Under the pieces are notes generated by a model. That model did no database searches. It was given only the letters and a program-made list of their open reading frames with translations, and had not been told where the DNA came from. A DNA stretch of 64,000 bases from Tritrichomonas musculus (lineage: Eukaryota > Parabasalia > Tritrichomonadida > Tritrichomonadidae). The position numbers were made by a program, and so were the translations under genes. Location: the NCBI GenBank assembly GCA_039105265.1, contig JAPFFF010000002.1, positions 434,001 through 498,000 of the forward strand, given 5' to 3'. Shown here one piece after another: positions 27,994 to 39,114 of the stretch. The first letter of the stretch is position 1, and each line of letters begins with the position of its first letter.

Positions 27994-29460
27994 CTGAAGA
28001 AAAAAATAATATTTTATCTTATTGGATTTCTTATTTTTGAAACTGCATGCTCAAATTTATACTTTGCAATCTATATTAAAAAAAGATTTGAAAATCCTCT
28101 TAAGTTTCAGCAAATAGTTAACCATGAAAATCAAACGTTTCTATCATTTCAAATTCCAGCTGATAAATCTCAATTTTCTTTTAAAATAATTGGAAATGGT
28201 GCTATAGCTGAAGACTCTCTTAATGATTTTTGCAAACAAGAAAAAATGTGCATTCTTCCTTTAGTCTTTGGAGGTAAGCAAACAATAAAAATATATCAGA
28301 AGCAGAAAGAAATATTAAATGCACAAATAGAAACGGGTGAAAATCGCTTTTTCTGCTTCAATGGAAACCAATGGAATCAAAGAATCTGTAGATTTCGGGA
28401 TATTTGTTTTGAGGATAATGATAAAAATCTCACATTTTTATCGCCATATAAGATCACTACCCAATCCCCATTACTAGTTTTAGGAGCACGTTCACCACCA
28501 TATGACAAAAAAAGAGACAGAATCTATTCAATTAAAGTTGAAATAGATAGGAACAAAACTATTCCAGAAAATAGAGTTATTCATAATGAAACTACACAGT
28601 ATGTTTCTACGTACTATAATATGCAAATGCTATTTCATTCATTATTTGATTTTTCACTCCCACTTTTTTATACATTTCTTGTCATACCTGATTTAAAATA
28701 TAAACTAAAACGTGTTGCCATCCCAAACGACGCTGACTTTCCGATGAATAAAAAGTTTGTTCAAGCGTTTGTTGATTCTTTTGGACGAATTAAACGAAAT
28801 CATTGTTATAAAGATTTGATTGTTGGTATGGAAAAAGTCAAAGATCAAGAAACAGGGAAGTTATATCAATTTCCGTATAATTTTACATATCATTATCATC
28901 CATATATATTAGAAAAATTTGAAATTATAAAGAATAGAAGTGAAATCACCAAATTAATTCCGAAGAAGCCAATTATTCTTTTCTCAGGTCGAAAAACCAA
29001 CAGAAGAAGTTTATCTAATTATGATGAACTTTTTGAGAGGATGAAAAACGAATTTTCTGAAAAATTTGATATTGAGAAAATCTTTTATGAAGAGCATGAC
29101 ATGGCAACTCAGATAGAAAAAACATATAAGTCATCTATAATGATTGGAATTCATGGAAGTGGTCTTTCGCATGTTTGTTGGATGAGGCCAGGAACTGTTA
29201 TGGTTGAAATATTTCCATATCGATTTGATTGTAGAGACTGGTATGAAAGGACAACCAACGTTTCTGCCGTGAAATACTTCAAATATGTTCCAAAAGATGA
29301 AGAAGAATCACCTGGAGCTTCTCAAGCTGTCAAAGATTGTTGGAATAAAACGCCAAAATGCGAAGGTAATTGCCTCGACTTGCTGAGGGATCAAAATATC
29401 AAAGTAAATGTTGAAAAATTTATAGAGCTTATCAAAAATGCTGCAGATCAAATATTATGA
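27994..29460 (+). CDS. GT61-family (DUF563) glycosyltransferase, type II membrane protein; start codon uncertain
   Basis: Family members transfer sugars such as xylose or GlcNAc onto glycans in the secretory pathway. The hallmark C-terminal part is clear: IIGIHGSGLSHVCWMRPG-like residues around nt 29150, MVEIFPYRF, and the preceding KPIILFSGRKTNRRS. The first in-frame ATG (28246) would remove about 84 codons of good coding sequence. The frame extends up to a CTG at 27994, where the text LKKKIIFYLIGFLIFETAC is a typical basic-plus-hydrophobic signal anchor. An ATG-to-CTG change, or non-AUG initiation, is the simplest explanation. An in-frame ATG TTT TGA lies just upstream. Annotating from 28246 instead gives a 404-aa protein without the membrane anchor. 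Confidence 0.75.
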   Translation: MKKKIIFYLIGFLIFETACSNLYFAIYIKKRFENPLKFQQIVNHENQTFLSFQIPADKSQFSFKIIGNGAIAEDSLNDFCKQEKMCILPLVFGGKQTIKIYQKQKEILNAQIETGENRFFCFNGNQWNQRICRFRDICFEDNDKNLTFLSPYKITTQSPLLVLGARSPPYDKKRDRIYSIKVEIDRNKTIPENRVIHNETTQYVSTYYNMQMLFHSLFDFSLPLFYTFLVIPDLKYKLKRVAIPNDADFPMNKKFVQAFVDSFGRIKRNHCYKDLIVGMEKVKDQETGKLYQFPYNFTYHYHPYILEKFEIIKNRSEITKLIPKKPIILFSGRKTNRRSLSNYDELFERMKNEFSEKFDIEKIFYEEHDMATQIEKTYKSSIMIGIHGSGLSHVCWMRPGTVMVEIFPYRFDCRDWYERTTNVSAVKYFKYVPKDEEESPGASQAVKDCWNKTPKCEGNCLDLLRDQNIKVNVEKFIELIKNAADQIL

Positions 29461-30053
29461 TTCAAAAATAAAATCAAATAATGATACAGGTCCTCTTTAC
29501 CTTCTGTTTGTTTATTTTTATATTAATGTACATATTTGTGTATAGAACAAAAATTACAATAGAAATTAATATTTGTTAATAAAAGTTAATCAGAAAAGAT
29601 ATTATTTATTATTAAGTAATCAAAATTTAATTCAATAAGATTGGTTGTTTTGTATATGATAATATATATGATTATATTGTGTGACTTGAGAATAGCACAG
29701 ATTTTTTTGAAAGATCTGATGATTCAATTAAAATCAGGGATTTGCAGCTGTAAAAATAGATAGATAATGAATTTATAAAATGAATTATGGTTTATTTTTT
29801 TAATGAAAATTCTCGCCAATCTCAAAAATTATTAAAAAGATGAATTCTAATTTTAGCCAAAATAATGATATGAAAAAATAACTCAGGTGAAATCTCATAT
29901 CTTTATGATTATATAATGACCATTTATTTTGTTTATATTAAAAATCATAATGTTCCAGAACACTCTTATTTATAAAGTAAAAATTTTATTACTTAACGTT
30001 TAAGGTCAATATTGGCCATAAACCGTGAATATAATAATGATAAGCATAAGGAA
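29461..30053. other. Intergenic region
   Basis: Nothing recognised beyond A+T-rich sequence. Confidence 0.5.
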
Positions 30054-33000
30054 ATGAAAACGATGCGATTACTGTCCAATTCAACCAAAAAATCAAGCAC
30101 AATTCTTTCTTCTTCACCATCACGTGTTCCAGAATCTTTTTTAGATGTATGTAATACGCTTCCACACCTTGAAAATATTGATCTGGTTTCACTTCATGAT
30201 AATCCACGTGATCGCTTGCGTGATGAAGATTTTTTCGATAGCATTATGAACCAATGTAATTTACTTCCTCTTCATGAAGCCTTTGAATCTGATTTATGTA
30301 AAATGTTTAACGCAGAGCGTGCAATTTTATGGGAAAATCGACCAAATTTACGAGATTTTCATTCCAGTCGACTTGAAAAAGAAGTAAGTATTTCGAATCC
30401 TATCATAGATTTAATTATATCAAAAAAAAAAAATTGTGTTATCTACGATAACCTCAAAGATACTCAATTGGCAGCTCAATTCGCAACAAATCCAGACTTC
30501 CCACAACTTTTTTTCTCACTTTATTTAAACAATGGATCAATAATAGCAATAATGCAAATAACAAGATCAACTGCAAGTATTCCAGCTTTATTTGACAATG
30601 CTGATGAGCAAAAAGCAAAATTTATTGCACGTAAATTTTCAATTTATGGCGCTTCATCATTTGCACAGCCTCAAATGATATTATTTGCCTCGGAGCTATC
30701 TCATTATGGAAATTTAAAAGCTACTGCTGATTCAATAGCAAACGCAATTCAGACAAATTTTTCGTGTTCAGGCGTTGATTTTTGGTTTTTTAATGAAAAA
30801 ATGAATTTGTTTTCAAGATATGAAAGAAATTCAGGTTTTGTCAATATTTATAGATGTACATCTGGAATTATTGGAACTGCTCTACGTAGTGGTACTAGTG
30901 TTAATGAAGCATTTTGTCGGCAACATCAGAATTATCTTCCAGCAATTGATGGAGATCCTGATAATCCAATTCTTATTGCATCATGTAAATTTGATGGTCG
31001 AACTTGGGCATGTGCGCTTCGAGGACCTCGTACTGCCTATTCTCTCTCGTATAGTGGTGAAGATGAAAAACATTTATCTACTTTAATGCCGTTTATTGCT
31101 CGATCGCTTGCCTATTCAGCTCAATTATCACCTCTTCCGCCAACGCCTATTGATAAAATTGAAGAGAAAATTGAAAATACTCTTGATTCAGCTGCATTAT
31201 TCTCATCTGCACTTGATCTCAAGCAGTTGACTGATAACATTGAAACAAGATTTAAACATGTTATTGATTGCGAATTTGTAAAATTACTAATTGTTACAAA
31301 AAATCAAAGAGAATTTTTCAATAGGGAAAGGAACTTCCCTGTAAATTACGGAATATCAGGATTAACATACTCTTCGCAAAAGGCTTCAATTTATGATAAT
31401 CCAGAAGATGAAAAAGGATTTAATCCTGATTTAGATTCCTCTAAAGATATAACAAAAATCAAATCTTTATTAAGTTATCCCATTCTAATTAATTATGAGG
31501 CCAACACTGATGACAGTCCACTTAAAGCCAAAACAGAAAGCAAAACCAACTTTTGTATTGCGGTTATCAATTTTATAAATAAGAACGATGGTAGTCAATT
31601 CAGATATTCAGATATTGAAAAAGTTAATTCAATTTCAAGTTTTTGTGCTCATTCAATCGAAAATGCTATTTCTTATCAATCGGTTATAGGTGTTACAAAC
31701 CACTTACGTGTCTTTATGCGAGCATCCAAACAAGTTTTACAATTATCATCAGCCAAAAATGCGCTCAAAGAAATTTTAAATTCAGCCAAAGAGATGTTTT
31801 CAGCATCCCGAGTTACGCTTTTTATGAAAAATCCAAAAGGAAGTGAAAAACCATTATATGAATTCCTTAATGTTGAAGATAATGAAGAAAACCGTCACCG
31901 ACAACGCTCACAAAATACCCGAAATGCTGAAGAAGCTATCAACAGGAAAGAGACAGTAAAAATCCATGTTGGTTCTCTTTTTATCTGTACCACTCCATTA
32001 TTTGATCACCACATGAACATCCTTGGGGCTATGGAGATTGGAGTCAAGGACACAAAAGGTCGAGTAGAAGAAAGTATTCTTGTTGAGTCATTTGCTACGA
32101 TAGCTGCGATTTCACTTGAGCGATTAAAGTTAGAAAAACTAGCTGAAATTGGGCACGTTCAAAATTCATTCAAAAAGTTGCTTTCTGAAGAAGAGAGAGA
32201 AAGTTATCAAACGCCAAAAGTTTTGAAAGAGAGCCACGACTTGTTCACTCTTGATTTAGACGTCTATGATGACCAGTGTGACCAAACAGAGCTTCTGAAA
32301 ATAATTTTTTCTTCATTTGACAAATTTGATTTGAAAAAAGAATTTCACATCACAAATCAGAAACTTTTTCTCTTTATAGTTGACATATCCAAGTCATACA
32401 GACGGTCCGGCCTTCACACTTGGCGCCACGCCGTTGATTCCCTCCAATTTATCATATATGCACTTTCTGTCACTTCACTTCACAAGTCATTTGAGAAGTA
32501 TGAGCTTCTGTCCCTGGTAATTGCTGCGATTTGCCACAACGCAGGCCACGATGGCTTTGAAAAAGTGAAAACAAAAAAAGATCGTTCAAAAACACCCTTT
32601 GAAATTCTCTATCGTTCTCAGAATGTCGAAGAAATGAGAAATATTGAGTTCACAATCCGAACATTGTCCAAGGATGAGTGCAACCTTCTTTCTGTGCTTG
32701 GCTACGATAGGCAGAAGCAAATTTGGCGGTTAGTTATCAATCTGATTCTTGGAATAAACGTTCGCAAGCACATCAAATTCGTGAAATCATTCAAAAATCT
32801 TTTGAACGATAAAAAATTTGACATCAAGAATAAAAAGAATCGTCACTTTTTGATGCTCTTGATGATGAAGTGCGCGTACTTCGCGTCTCTGACAAGGAAC
32901 TTCAAATCAGCCCAGAAAAGTGTCAATCCTATCGTTCAGGAGTTCTTGTTGCTTGGAAAAGTCGAGGACTGCAGCGGTCTCAAGTACGTTGACGATGACT

Positions 33001-33785
33001 GTAAGATTTTGAATGAAGAAAGATCGTCGCCTGGAATCCTGAACTCGGTTGTCGTGCCGATCTTCGAGGAGATGGCTGAGGTGTCGGAGGGAATGAAAGT
33101 GGCGCTCGATGCGCTGAAGAGTAACATTGAGAAGTACACGGCAATTGTCAAAGAGAAGTACAAAGTCGAAGAGGAAAGGGAGAGAAGAATTGAGGAGGAA
33201 AGAAGGAGAAAAGAGGAGGAAGAAAGAAAGAAGAGAGAAGAAGAGGAAAGAAGAAGAAGAGAAGAAGAGGAAAGAAAGAAGAGAGAAGAAGAAGAAAGAA
33301 GAAGAAAAAAAGAAGAAGAAGAAAGGAAAAAGAAAGAAGAAGAAGAAAGAAGAAGAAGAGAAGAAGAGGAAAGAATTAAAAGAGAAGAGGAAGAAAGAAG
33401 AAGAAAAGAGGAAGAAGAAAAGAAAAGAAAAGAAGAAGAAGAAAGAATCAAAAGAGAGGAAGAAGAAAAAAGAAGAAAAGAAGAAGAACGAATCAAAAAA
33501 GAAGAAGAAGAAGAGCGAAAAAAGAAAGAAGAAGAAGAAAAAGAAAGAATTAAAAAAGAAGAAGAAGAAAGAAAGAGAAAAGAAGAAGAAGAGGAACAAA
33601 AACGAAGAAGCATGCGTAGCATAAGTGATGACGAAATGAGCAGCGATGGCTTGAGCAGCAGCAAAGCCAAAAAGACCAGCAATGAAAGGAAAAATTCATT
33701 AAATGACGAGATCGATGTACGCTTTGGTGTTGAAGATGAACCAGCCAGTGATGAAGGTGGTGCTGAAGATGAAGATGATGATTAA
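30054..33785 (+). CDS. GAF-domain protein with a degenerate cyclic-nucleotide phosphodiesterase domain and a charged single helix, about 1243 aa
   Basis: The first ATG of the frame is at 30054 (MKTMRLLSNSTKKS); the frame is open further upstream only through TTG. GAF-like modules span roughly residues 60-740, ending with GAMEIGVKDTKGRVEES. The PDE domain follows. HTWRHAVDSL near residue 788 keeps the first metal-binding His. AICHNAGHDGF near 826 has Asn where the HD motif needs Asp. MKCAYFASL near 939 has Tyr where the second metal-binding Asp should be. With both Asp missing, hydrolysis is unlikely, so this is probably a cyclic-nucleotide sensor or scaffold. Residues about 1037-1182 are nearly pure Glu/Lys/Arg (EEERRR/KKEEEE) and should form a single stable helix. 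The tail is acidic. Confidence 0.8.
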   Translation: MKTMRLLSNSTKKSSTILSSSPSRVPESFLDVCNTLPHLENIDLVSLHDNPRDRLRDEDFFDSIMNQCNLLPLHEAFESDLCKMFNAERAILWENRPNLRDFHSSRLEKEVSISNPIIDLIISKKKNCVIYDNLKDTQLAAQFATNPDFPQLFFSLYLNNGSIIAIMQITRSTASIPALFDNADEQKAKFIARKFSIYGASSFAQPQMILFASELSHYGNLKATADSIANAIQTNFSCSGVDFWFFNEKMNLFSRYERNSGFVNIYRCTSGIIGTALRSGTSVNEAFCRQHQNYLPAIDGDPDNPILIASCKFDGRTWACALRGPRTAYSLSYSGEDEKHLSTLMPFIARSLAYSAQLSPLPPTPIDKIEEKIENTLDSAALFSSALDLKQLTDNIETRFKHVIDCEFVKLLIVTKNQREFFNRERNFPVNYGISGLTYSSQKASIYDNPEDEKGFNPDLDSSKDITKIKSLLSYPILINYEANTDDSPLKAKTESKTNFCIAVINFINKNDGSQFRYSDIEKVNSISSFCAHSIENAISYQSVIGVTNHLRVFMRASKQVLQLSSAKNALKEILNSAKEMFSASRVTLFMKNPKGSEKPLYEFLNVEDNEENRHRQRSQNTRNAEEAINRKETVKIHVGSLFICTTPLFDHHMNILGAMEIGVKDTKGRVEESILVESFATIAAISLERLKLEKLAEIGHVQNSFKKLLSEEERESYQTPKVLKESHDLFTLDLDVYDDQCDQTELLKIIFSSFDKFDLKKEFHITNQKLFLFIVDISKSYRRSGLHTWRHAVDSLQFIIYALSVTSLHKSFEKYELLSLVIAAICHNAGHDGFEKVKTKKDRSKTPFEILYRSQNVEEMRNIEFTIRTLSKDECNLLSVLGYDRQKQIWRLVINLILGINVRKHIKFVKSFKNLLNDKKFDIKNKKNRHFLMLLMMKCAYFASLTRNFKSAQKSVNPIVQEFLLLGKVEDCSGLKYVDDDCKILNEERSSPGILNSVVVPIFEEMAEVSEGMKVALDALKSNIEKYTAIVKEKYKVEEERERRIEEERRRKEEEERKKREEEERRRREEEERKKREEEERRRKKEEEERKKKEEEERRRREEEERIKREEEERRRKEEEEKKRKEEEERIKREEEEKRRKEEERIKKEEEEERKKKEEEEKERIKKEEEERKRKEEEEEQKRRSMRSISDDEMSSDGLSSSKAKKTSNERKNSLNDEIDVRFGVEDEPASDEGGAEDEDDD

Positions 33786-33870
33786 TTTATATATATGTTA
33801 GAATGTTTTATAAAAAAAAAAAAAAACGGTTTTAATTATTTTAATTAAAAAATTTTTTTTTACTAATAAA

Positions 33871-35053
33871 TTAATCATCACATACAGATGAAGAGCTCGA
33901 CTCAGAAGACGAGGAAGATGAAGATGAAACAACTTGGCTTCGTATTTGTAAAAGAGCAAGTTGAAGATCTGGAAGTGAAAGCGCATTAACATCTTGATTT
34001 TGTGGTTGCCTGATAGGTGGCTTCGGCTTTAAAGGATCAATTACTACTTTATTAAGTTTAAAGTTTCCATTCTTAATCATATCCAAAAATGACATTCCAT
34101 CACTAGAAGGAATAGATGTGTTTCCTGAGTTTAGCTTTGGTTTTGGACTTATATTTGGTTTTGGCGCTTCACCAGCTGGTGGAGGTGGAGGTGGGGGAGG
34201 CGGGGGAGAAGCTGCCTTTTGCTCATATAAAACAGATCCACTAAATGTGAGTATAATTGTAGGTCGTTCTTTAGATTCAGGAGTTTTCTGAATTTTTTTG
34301 TCTGTGGATTAATAGAGAAGAGATCATTTTGTTGGGCAATTTTCAAATGAGGGCGAAGAACCAAAATATGAGCTTGGTCATCCAATATTTCGTAGGCAAA
34401 GTTTGTTGATAAACTTAAATTAACTTCAATTTCTGATTTTTCATTGAAAACTGTTGAATCTTGTGAAGTCATAAGCGTTGGTGCTTGTTTAGAGTAGTCT
34501 GAAGAATTAGCAAAAGGTTTGACAATAATATCTGATAAAATTAAAATTCCTTTATCTGTTGTTAATGATAATGATGGATTTTCTGTTTGAATTTCTTTAT
34601 CTGCAATTCTTGAAACATTACGAACTTGTGGTTTGTATAAGACTTTATTTCGCCATCTTGCGGTTTGTCCTTTTGGAGGTGGAACTGCCATCATAATAGA
34701 AGGCATTGGAACTTCTTCTAAATAATTCTGAAGTGTTGATTGAACTTTAATAGTATGTGATCTTTTGTTCCGATTTTTTTTATCTTTTGTTGTCATTATG
34801 TGATCCTAATTCGTTATGTAGTTGTTTTGTATAAAAATCAGGATCACTTATTTCAAGTTCTAGATTATGATAATTAGGAATTTCTGCTTTGAATGCTGAA
34901 AATGATGGTGGTGTATCTATCTTTAAATTATCAGATAAATATTTCAAATAAAAATCGCTTTGCCCAGTAACTGATGAATTCGTTTCGTATGGTGGTAATT
35001 GTATATTATATTCATTTTGTTTTTCAATATTTTCAAGTGTATGAATTTTTTGA

Positions 35054-35089
<36 letters not shown>

Positions 35090-35338
35090 TTCAACTTGCT
35101 CTTTGCATGATTTGGTCTTTTCTGTTAATTGTTTAAATCTTTCTGATACTTTGGTGATATCAGAATCTAGTTCAATGAAAATATTTTTTGCAAAATTTTG
35201 AATTTCAAAAAGCTGATTTGAAAGACCTTGAGCATACAAATGGCTCATATTCTCCAAAACTTCGTTTAATTTTTGATTTTTAATTGTTCCTATTTGAGGA
35301 CTTGAGTATACAGGAGATATAGATATTGCTTGAAACAT
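33871..35338 (-). pseudogene. SCAR/WAVE-like actin nucleation factor, disrupted by three frameshifts at A/T runs
   Basis: SCAR/WAVE activates Arp2/3 at the membrane. The N-terminus from ATG 35338 resembles the SCAR homology domain (VLENMSHLYAQGLSNQL, AKNIFIEL). Next come a PPYETN segment and a DPDFYTKQLHNEL segment followed by a basic KNRNKR stretch, and then a run of about ten Pro. A WH2-like motif follows (FLDMIKNGNFKLNKV), then an amphipathic connector (LPDLQLALLQIRSQ) and a Ser-rich tail ending in CDD. These are in four frames. The breaks are at the T19A17 tract (35054-35089), near 34785 (A7 run) and near 34300 (A7 run). About 480 residues if continuous. All three breaks are in homopolymers, so sequencing or assembly error is a real alternative to a pseudogene. 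Confidence 0.7.
35054..35089. repeat. T19A17 perfect palindromic tract
   Basis: Nineteen T followed directly by seventeen A, inside the SCAR-like coding region between the N-terminal domain and the PPYETN part. It breaks the frame. Confidence 0.9.
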
Positions 35339-35980
35339 AAGATAAAATTTTATAAACTATTGAAATGCTACAATTCAAATTTAATTTTATTTCAAATTTC
35401 AATTATAATCATATTTATTTGAATTTTTTTAATTGTTTTTATCTTATCATATATATATCAAAATTGTTATTAAATTTATTATAATTTAGTTATATCTAAT
35501 TAAAAAATAAAAAAAAATAAAAAAAAAAAAAATTGGATTAAAACTTTAAATGATTAATTTCCGAATTTTGCTTTGAATATATGAATATTCATATTACTAT
35601 AATAAGATTGGAAAAATTATCTTGCTTTCAAACACATTATCATTTGGACACTCTTTTTTTGACTTTGATTTTTAGGTTTTATTTTGAGATTTTTATATAT
35701 TTCATAGTTATTTGATTCTCTTTAAAATGGCCTTTGAGACAAATCAAATTACCTAATATTCATCAAGTTTTATGGTACATGTATTAAATTTTGAAGTTAA
35801 TTAATACATGAATAGTCATATATAAAATGTCTGGTAAATATGAATAATGTTTATATGCCAGAAAGCTTAAATTCTTAAAAAGAATAAATCCTAGAGATCA
35901 AAAAGCTTAAAGATTCAAATATTCAAACACAATTTTTTTAATACTATTATAGACTATTAATCCAAGATAAAATATCTTTT
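35339..35980. other. Intergenic region; includes 3' flank shared with the second pseudokinase copy
   Basis: A+T-rich. On the minus strand the segment from 35980 down to about 35820 resembles the 3' flank of the 61923 gene (62871-63030), for example ATTGTGTTTGAATA followed by TAGGATTTATTC. The inverted duplication therefore includes downstream DNA. Confidence 0.6.
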
Positions 35981-37027
35981 TCATCCAAGCTTTCCGTGTG
36001 TTCTAGGCTTTTGCTTCCTTCCTCTTACAGGAGCTGCTGATATTGATATTGCTCCTGGTCTGGATGATGGCCTAGATTCTACTGCAGTTGTGGATGAAAC
36101 CGAAGCTTTTGCAGATAAAAGATTATCAATTGGTGGAATTGAATTAATGTATCTCTTTAATTCTTCAATATCTGTTCCTTCAAAACAATAATTTTTTAAA
36201 ACATTATTATCATTTCCTCTATAAATTTTTACGATATCTGTAAAAGTAGGTCGTTTAATATATTTTTGATGCCAGCAATTTTGAATTAATTCTCTTAGTT
36301 TATTTGGAGTGTTTTCGTTAATTAAATATCTTTTACCTTCTAAAATAAATTTTTTAGCTTCTTTATAGGATTTAATTTTATCTTTGGAATCAAATTGTGG
36401 AAAACTTTCGTTAGTCAATGTGCATAAAATAACTGCATATGAGTAAATATCGCAAGAAAATCGTGTGTTATCATGATTAGATCCACCTAAAAGATCTGGA
36501 GCTGTGTATTTGAACGAATAAATGCTTTTTTCGTTTTGAGAAGCTCCTAAACCTGAAATTTTTGGTTCTAAGTTGAAATCCAGCAATATGCTATTTGGTG
36601 AAAGATTTAAGTGTGAAATATTGTTCCTATGCAAGTATTCCATTCCTGCTGCAATACCAAAAGCGATTTTAGATTTCGCGGTTGAATTCCATCCTTCTGG
36701 AATATTACCTTCTCTTATTTTTTGATATACTGCTTTAAGAGAATCATTGGGTATATATTCTGTAATTATACAAAGAGAATGAAGATGAAATTTGTTTAAA
36801 GAGTCCAACGAATATCCAATAAATGGAATGATACAAGGATGCTTGATTGAACATAATGTGGACATTTCACTCATAAATTTTTTTTGAGCCTGATGATCTT
36901 TGGAATGAATGTACTTTAAAGCAGCAACTGTTCCATAATCATTAATTCCAAGGTATACATCGCCATCTCCTAGGCCTTGTATAATATTGAATAGTGAGTC
37001 ATCAACTCTGTATTTATGGATATTCAT
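35981..37027 (-). CDS. TKL-like pseudokinase, copy 1 (348 aa)
   Basis: A protein-kinase fold with the key acidic residues gone. The Gly loop is GLGDGDVYLG. Lys38 (AALKYI) and Glu54 (FMSEMS) are kept. The catalytic HRD is HLN (residues 139-141, ISHLNLSPNSILL), and DFG is GLG (159-161, KISGLGAS). The APE-like region (TAPDLL), the DIYSYAVIL helix and the final RPTF are present. It should bind but not transfer phosphate, and is probably a scaffold or regulator. The start is Met at 37027, because the paralogue begins at the equivalent Met; the longer frame starts at TTG. The C-terminal tail of about 45 residues is Ser/Pro/Arg-rich and differs from copy 2. A near-identical inverted copy lies 25 kb away. 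Confidence 0.85.
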   Translation of the reverse strand: MNIHKYRVDDSLFNIIQGLGDGDVYLGINDYGTVAALKYIHSKDHQAQKKFMSEMSTLCSIKHPCIIPFIGYSLDSLNKFHLHSLCIITEYIPNDSLKAVYQKIREGNIPEGWNSTAKSKIAFGIAAGMEYLHRNNISHLNLSPNSILLDFNLEPKISGLGASQNEKSIYSFKYTAPDLLGGSNHDNTRFSCDIYSYAVILCTLTNESFPQFDSKDKIKSYKEAKKFILEGKRYLINENTPNKLRELIQNCWHQKYIKRPTFTDIVKIYRGNDNNVLKNYCFEGTDIEELKRYINSIPPIDNLLSAKASVSSTTAVESRPSSRPGAISISAAPVRGRKQKPRTHGKLG

Positions 37028-38531
37028 TTGTAGTTTGACACTTTTTTTAACAGAAAATTGAGTAATAATATTGAAATTCAATACTATTTTTGAATGATTG
37101 CTAACTCAGCATCTAGTTAGTCGATATAAAATATTTTGATATCAAATTGTTCACTATACTTATAAGAATGTATAAATAAAACTTAAATGCAATTTTATGC
37201 AGCTTTTCTAAAAAATGAATATTATCTGCAATTTCATGAAAAATCTATATTTTCTTCTTATGTTAGAGATTAGCAAAGAATATTTAATGATATGGAAAGC
37301 TAGTGATGGAAAATATCAATTTTGCTTTAATAAAAAATTGATTTTTTTAGAGGTAGGGCTTCAAACATTTTTGGTATTTTTTAATAATAATAATACATAT
37401 TATTTTATTCCAGAATTAAATGCTATTTATGATAATTTCACTAATATTTTTTTCAGTTTTTTAGCTATAAGTCTATTTTTAAAATTGAATTACTTACATA
37501 TTATTATAATTTCAATTTTATCTTAATAAAAAAATTCTATTTACTCAAAATAATAAATAATTTAATTATCAATATTTAATATATAGATGTGAATATAATA
37601 TTAAAATCTTCGACTAAGAATTATAAATCAAATAATGATTTTTTATGATTTAACTAACTATGATCATATTAAAAGCATGATTTTTTGGTAAATTATTGAT
37701 AAATATTAAAATAAATACTTATTGTGATGGTGATACCAAAATAAAAACAAATGAAATTATTTGTATATTTGTGAAGTTTACATCATTAACGTATATAGAA
37801 TTATATTCAATATTAAACCTCAATCAGAGGTGCGGACACCTACTTTATATTTTTAACGTTTATAAAAATATGTATATCTTTTTATGTATTAATAATTACT
37901 AAATAACATTTTGATATTATATTCTAGTGCACTTATTTTATATATATATTATTTAAATGTTTTAAAATATCAATTATATAAGTTATAATAACACAAACAA
38001 GTATCCTATGAAAATAACCCAATCCAGCCACCTGATGGATGGATTGAATTTATAATGATTAATTATTATATATATTGGAAATTAATGATTAATTATGCAT
38101 TTTGTTATTTTATAAATATTTCTTATTTTGTTAAAAAGTTCATTTTAATCAATTTTTACATATTTTTTTGAAATATCTAAATAAATAAAGAATTTATTTA
38201 AATTATAATTACATTTAAATATTTTACATTTAATTTAATAAAGATATGCTAAATTTAGTTTAACTTGATTCAGGGGGCTGAGCTGCAAAAATCAATTTTA
38301 TAATCATAAACATTAATAACGATTTTTTTTCAATAAGAAATTTTTTATTAAAATATTAAGCAAATATCTTTTTATATTTATATGTATATCATAGATTATA
38401 TAACTTTTAATAATATTATATATACTATAAAAATATTTAAAATAAATATAAACAATTAATAAACTTTATATAACTGTATATTCTAAATATTGAACAAATA
38501 TAAATTCAAATCGTTTTGCATAAAATGTTAA

Positions 38532-38740
38532 TTTGAGAGAAATGAAATAAAGTGCCCCAAAAAAATAGGGGTCTCATTCAATAAAATGGGGGTCGACGAT
38601 CATGTTAAGAAAAAATTGAATATTTTTTCAGAAAATATAATTTTAAGAAAAATATTTTTTTCTCAAAATAAATTTTTATTATCGTTTTCCCTTGAAATTA
38701 ATTATTTTTTGAATCGACCCCCCCCCTTTATTTCTCTCAC
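38532..38740. mobile_element. Small foldback element (about 210 bp)
   Basis: GAGAGAAAT..ATAAAG at 38535-38552 is mirrored by CTTTATTTCTCTC at 38726-38739. Inside, GGGGGTCGA at 38588-38596 pairs with TCGACCCCC at 38714-38722. The G/C runs stand out in this A+T-rich region. Confidence 0.45.
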
Positions 38741-39114
38741 TTTAAATTATTTTCTTTATATATTATGAAGTTTAATTAAAATTTAAATCAAATGTAGAAA
38801 GTTTTTTTTCTACAGCTAATTTTTATCGTAATGGAACTAAATTTACTACAATAAGGAAAAAATAGAAAAAAATATAACCATTTTTTGTAAAAAACGTAAA
38901 TAATTGAAAAAATATTTATTTCAAATATTTATTTCAATATTTTAAAAACATTGAAATTGAAAGGTAAAATATTTAGCCATTACAATAAGCTTATTGTATT
39001 AAAATTTGATTATTTATTTGGCAGCTTAAGGCTAAAATAATCTGCCTTAAATAGGTCAATATAAACGGTTATGTAAAATTAAAAAAAAAATCGAATAAGT
39101 ATTCAATTTTAATT

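Noticed and set aside
32907-33682. Long antisense frames rich in Phe/Ser/Leu opposite the GAF-PDE tail
   Set aside because: They are reverse-strand readings of the GAA/AGA repeats that encode the Glu/Lys/Arg helix.
37028-37081. N-terminal extension of pseudokinase copy 1
   Set aside because: It begins at TTG and is absent from the paralogue, which starts at the equivalent internal Met.
37215-37526. 103-codon hydrophobic open frame
   Set aside because: Low-complexity A/T translation, no initiator, no domain; a hydrophobic frame of this length is expected by chance here.
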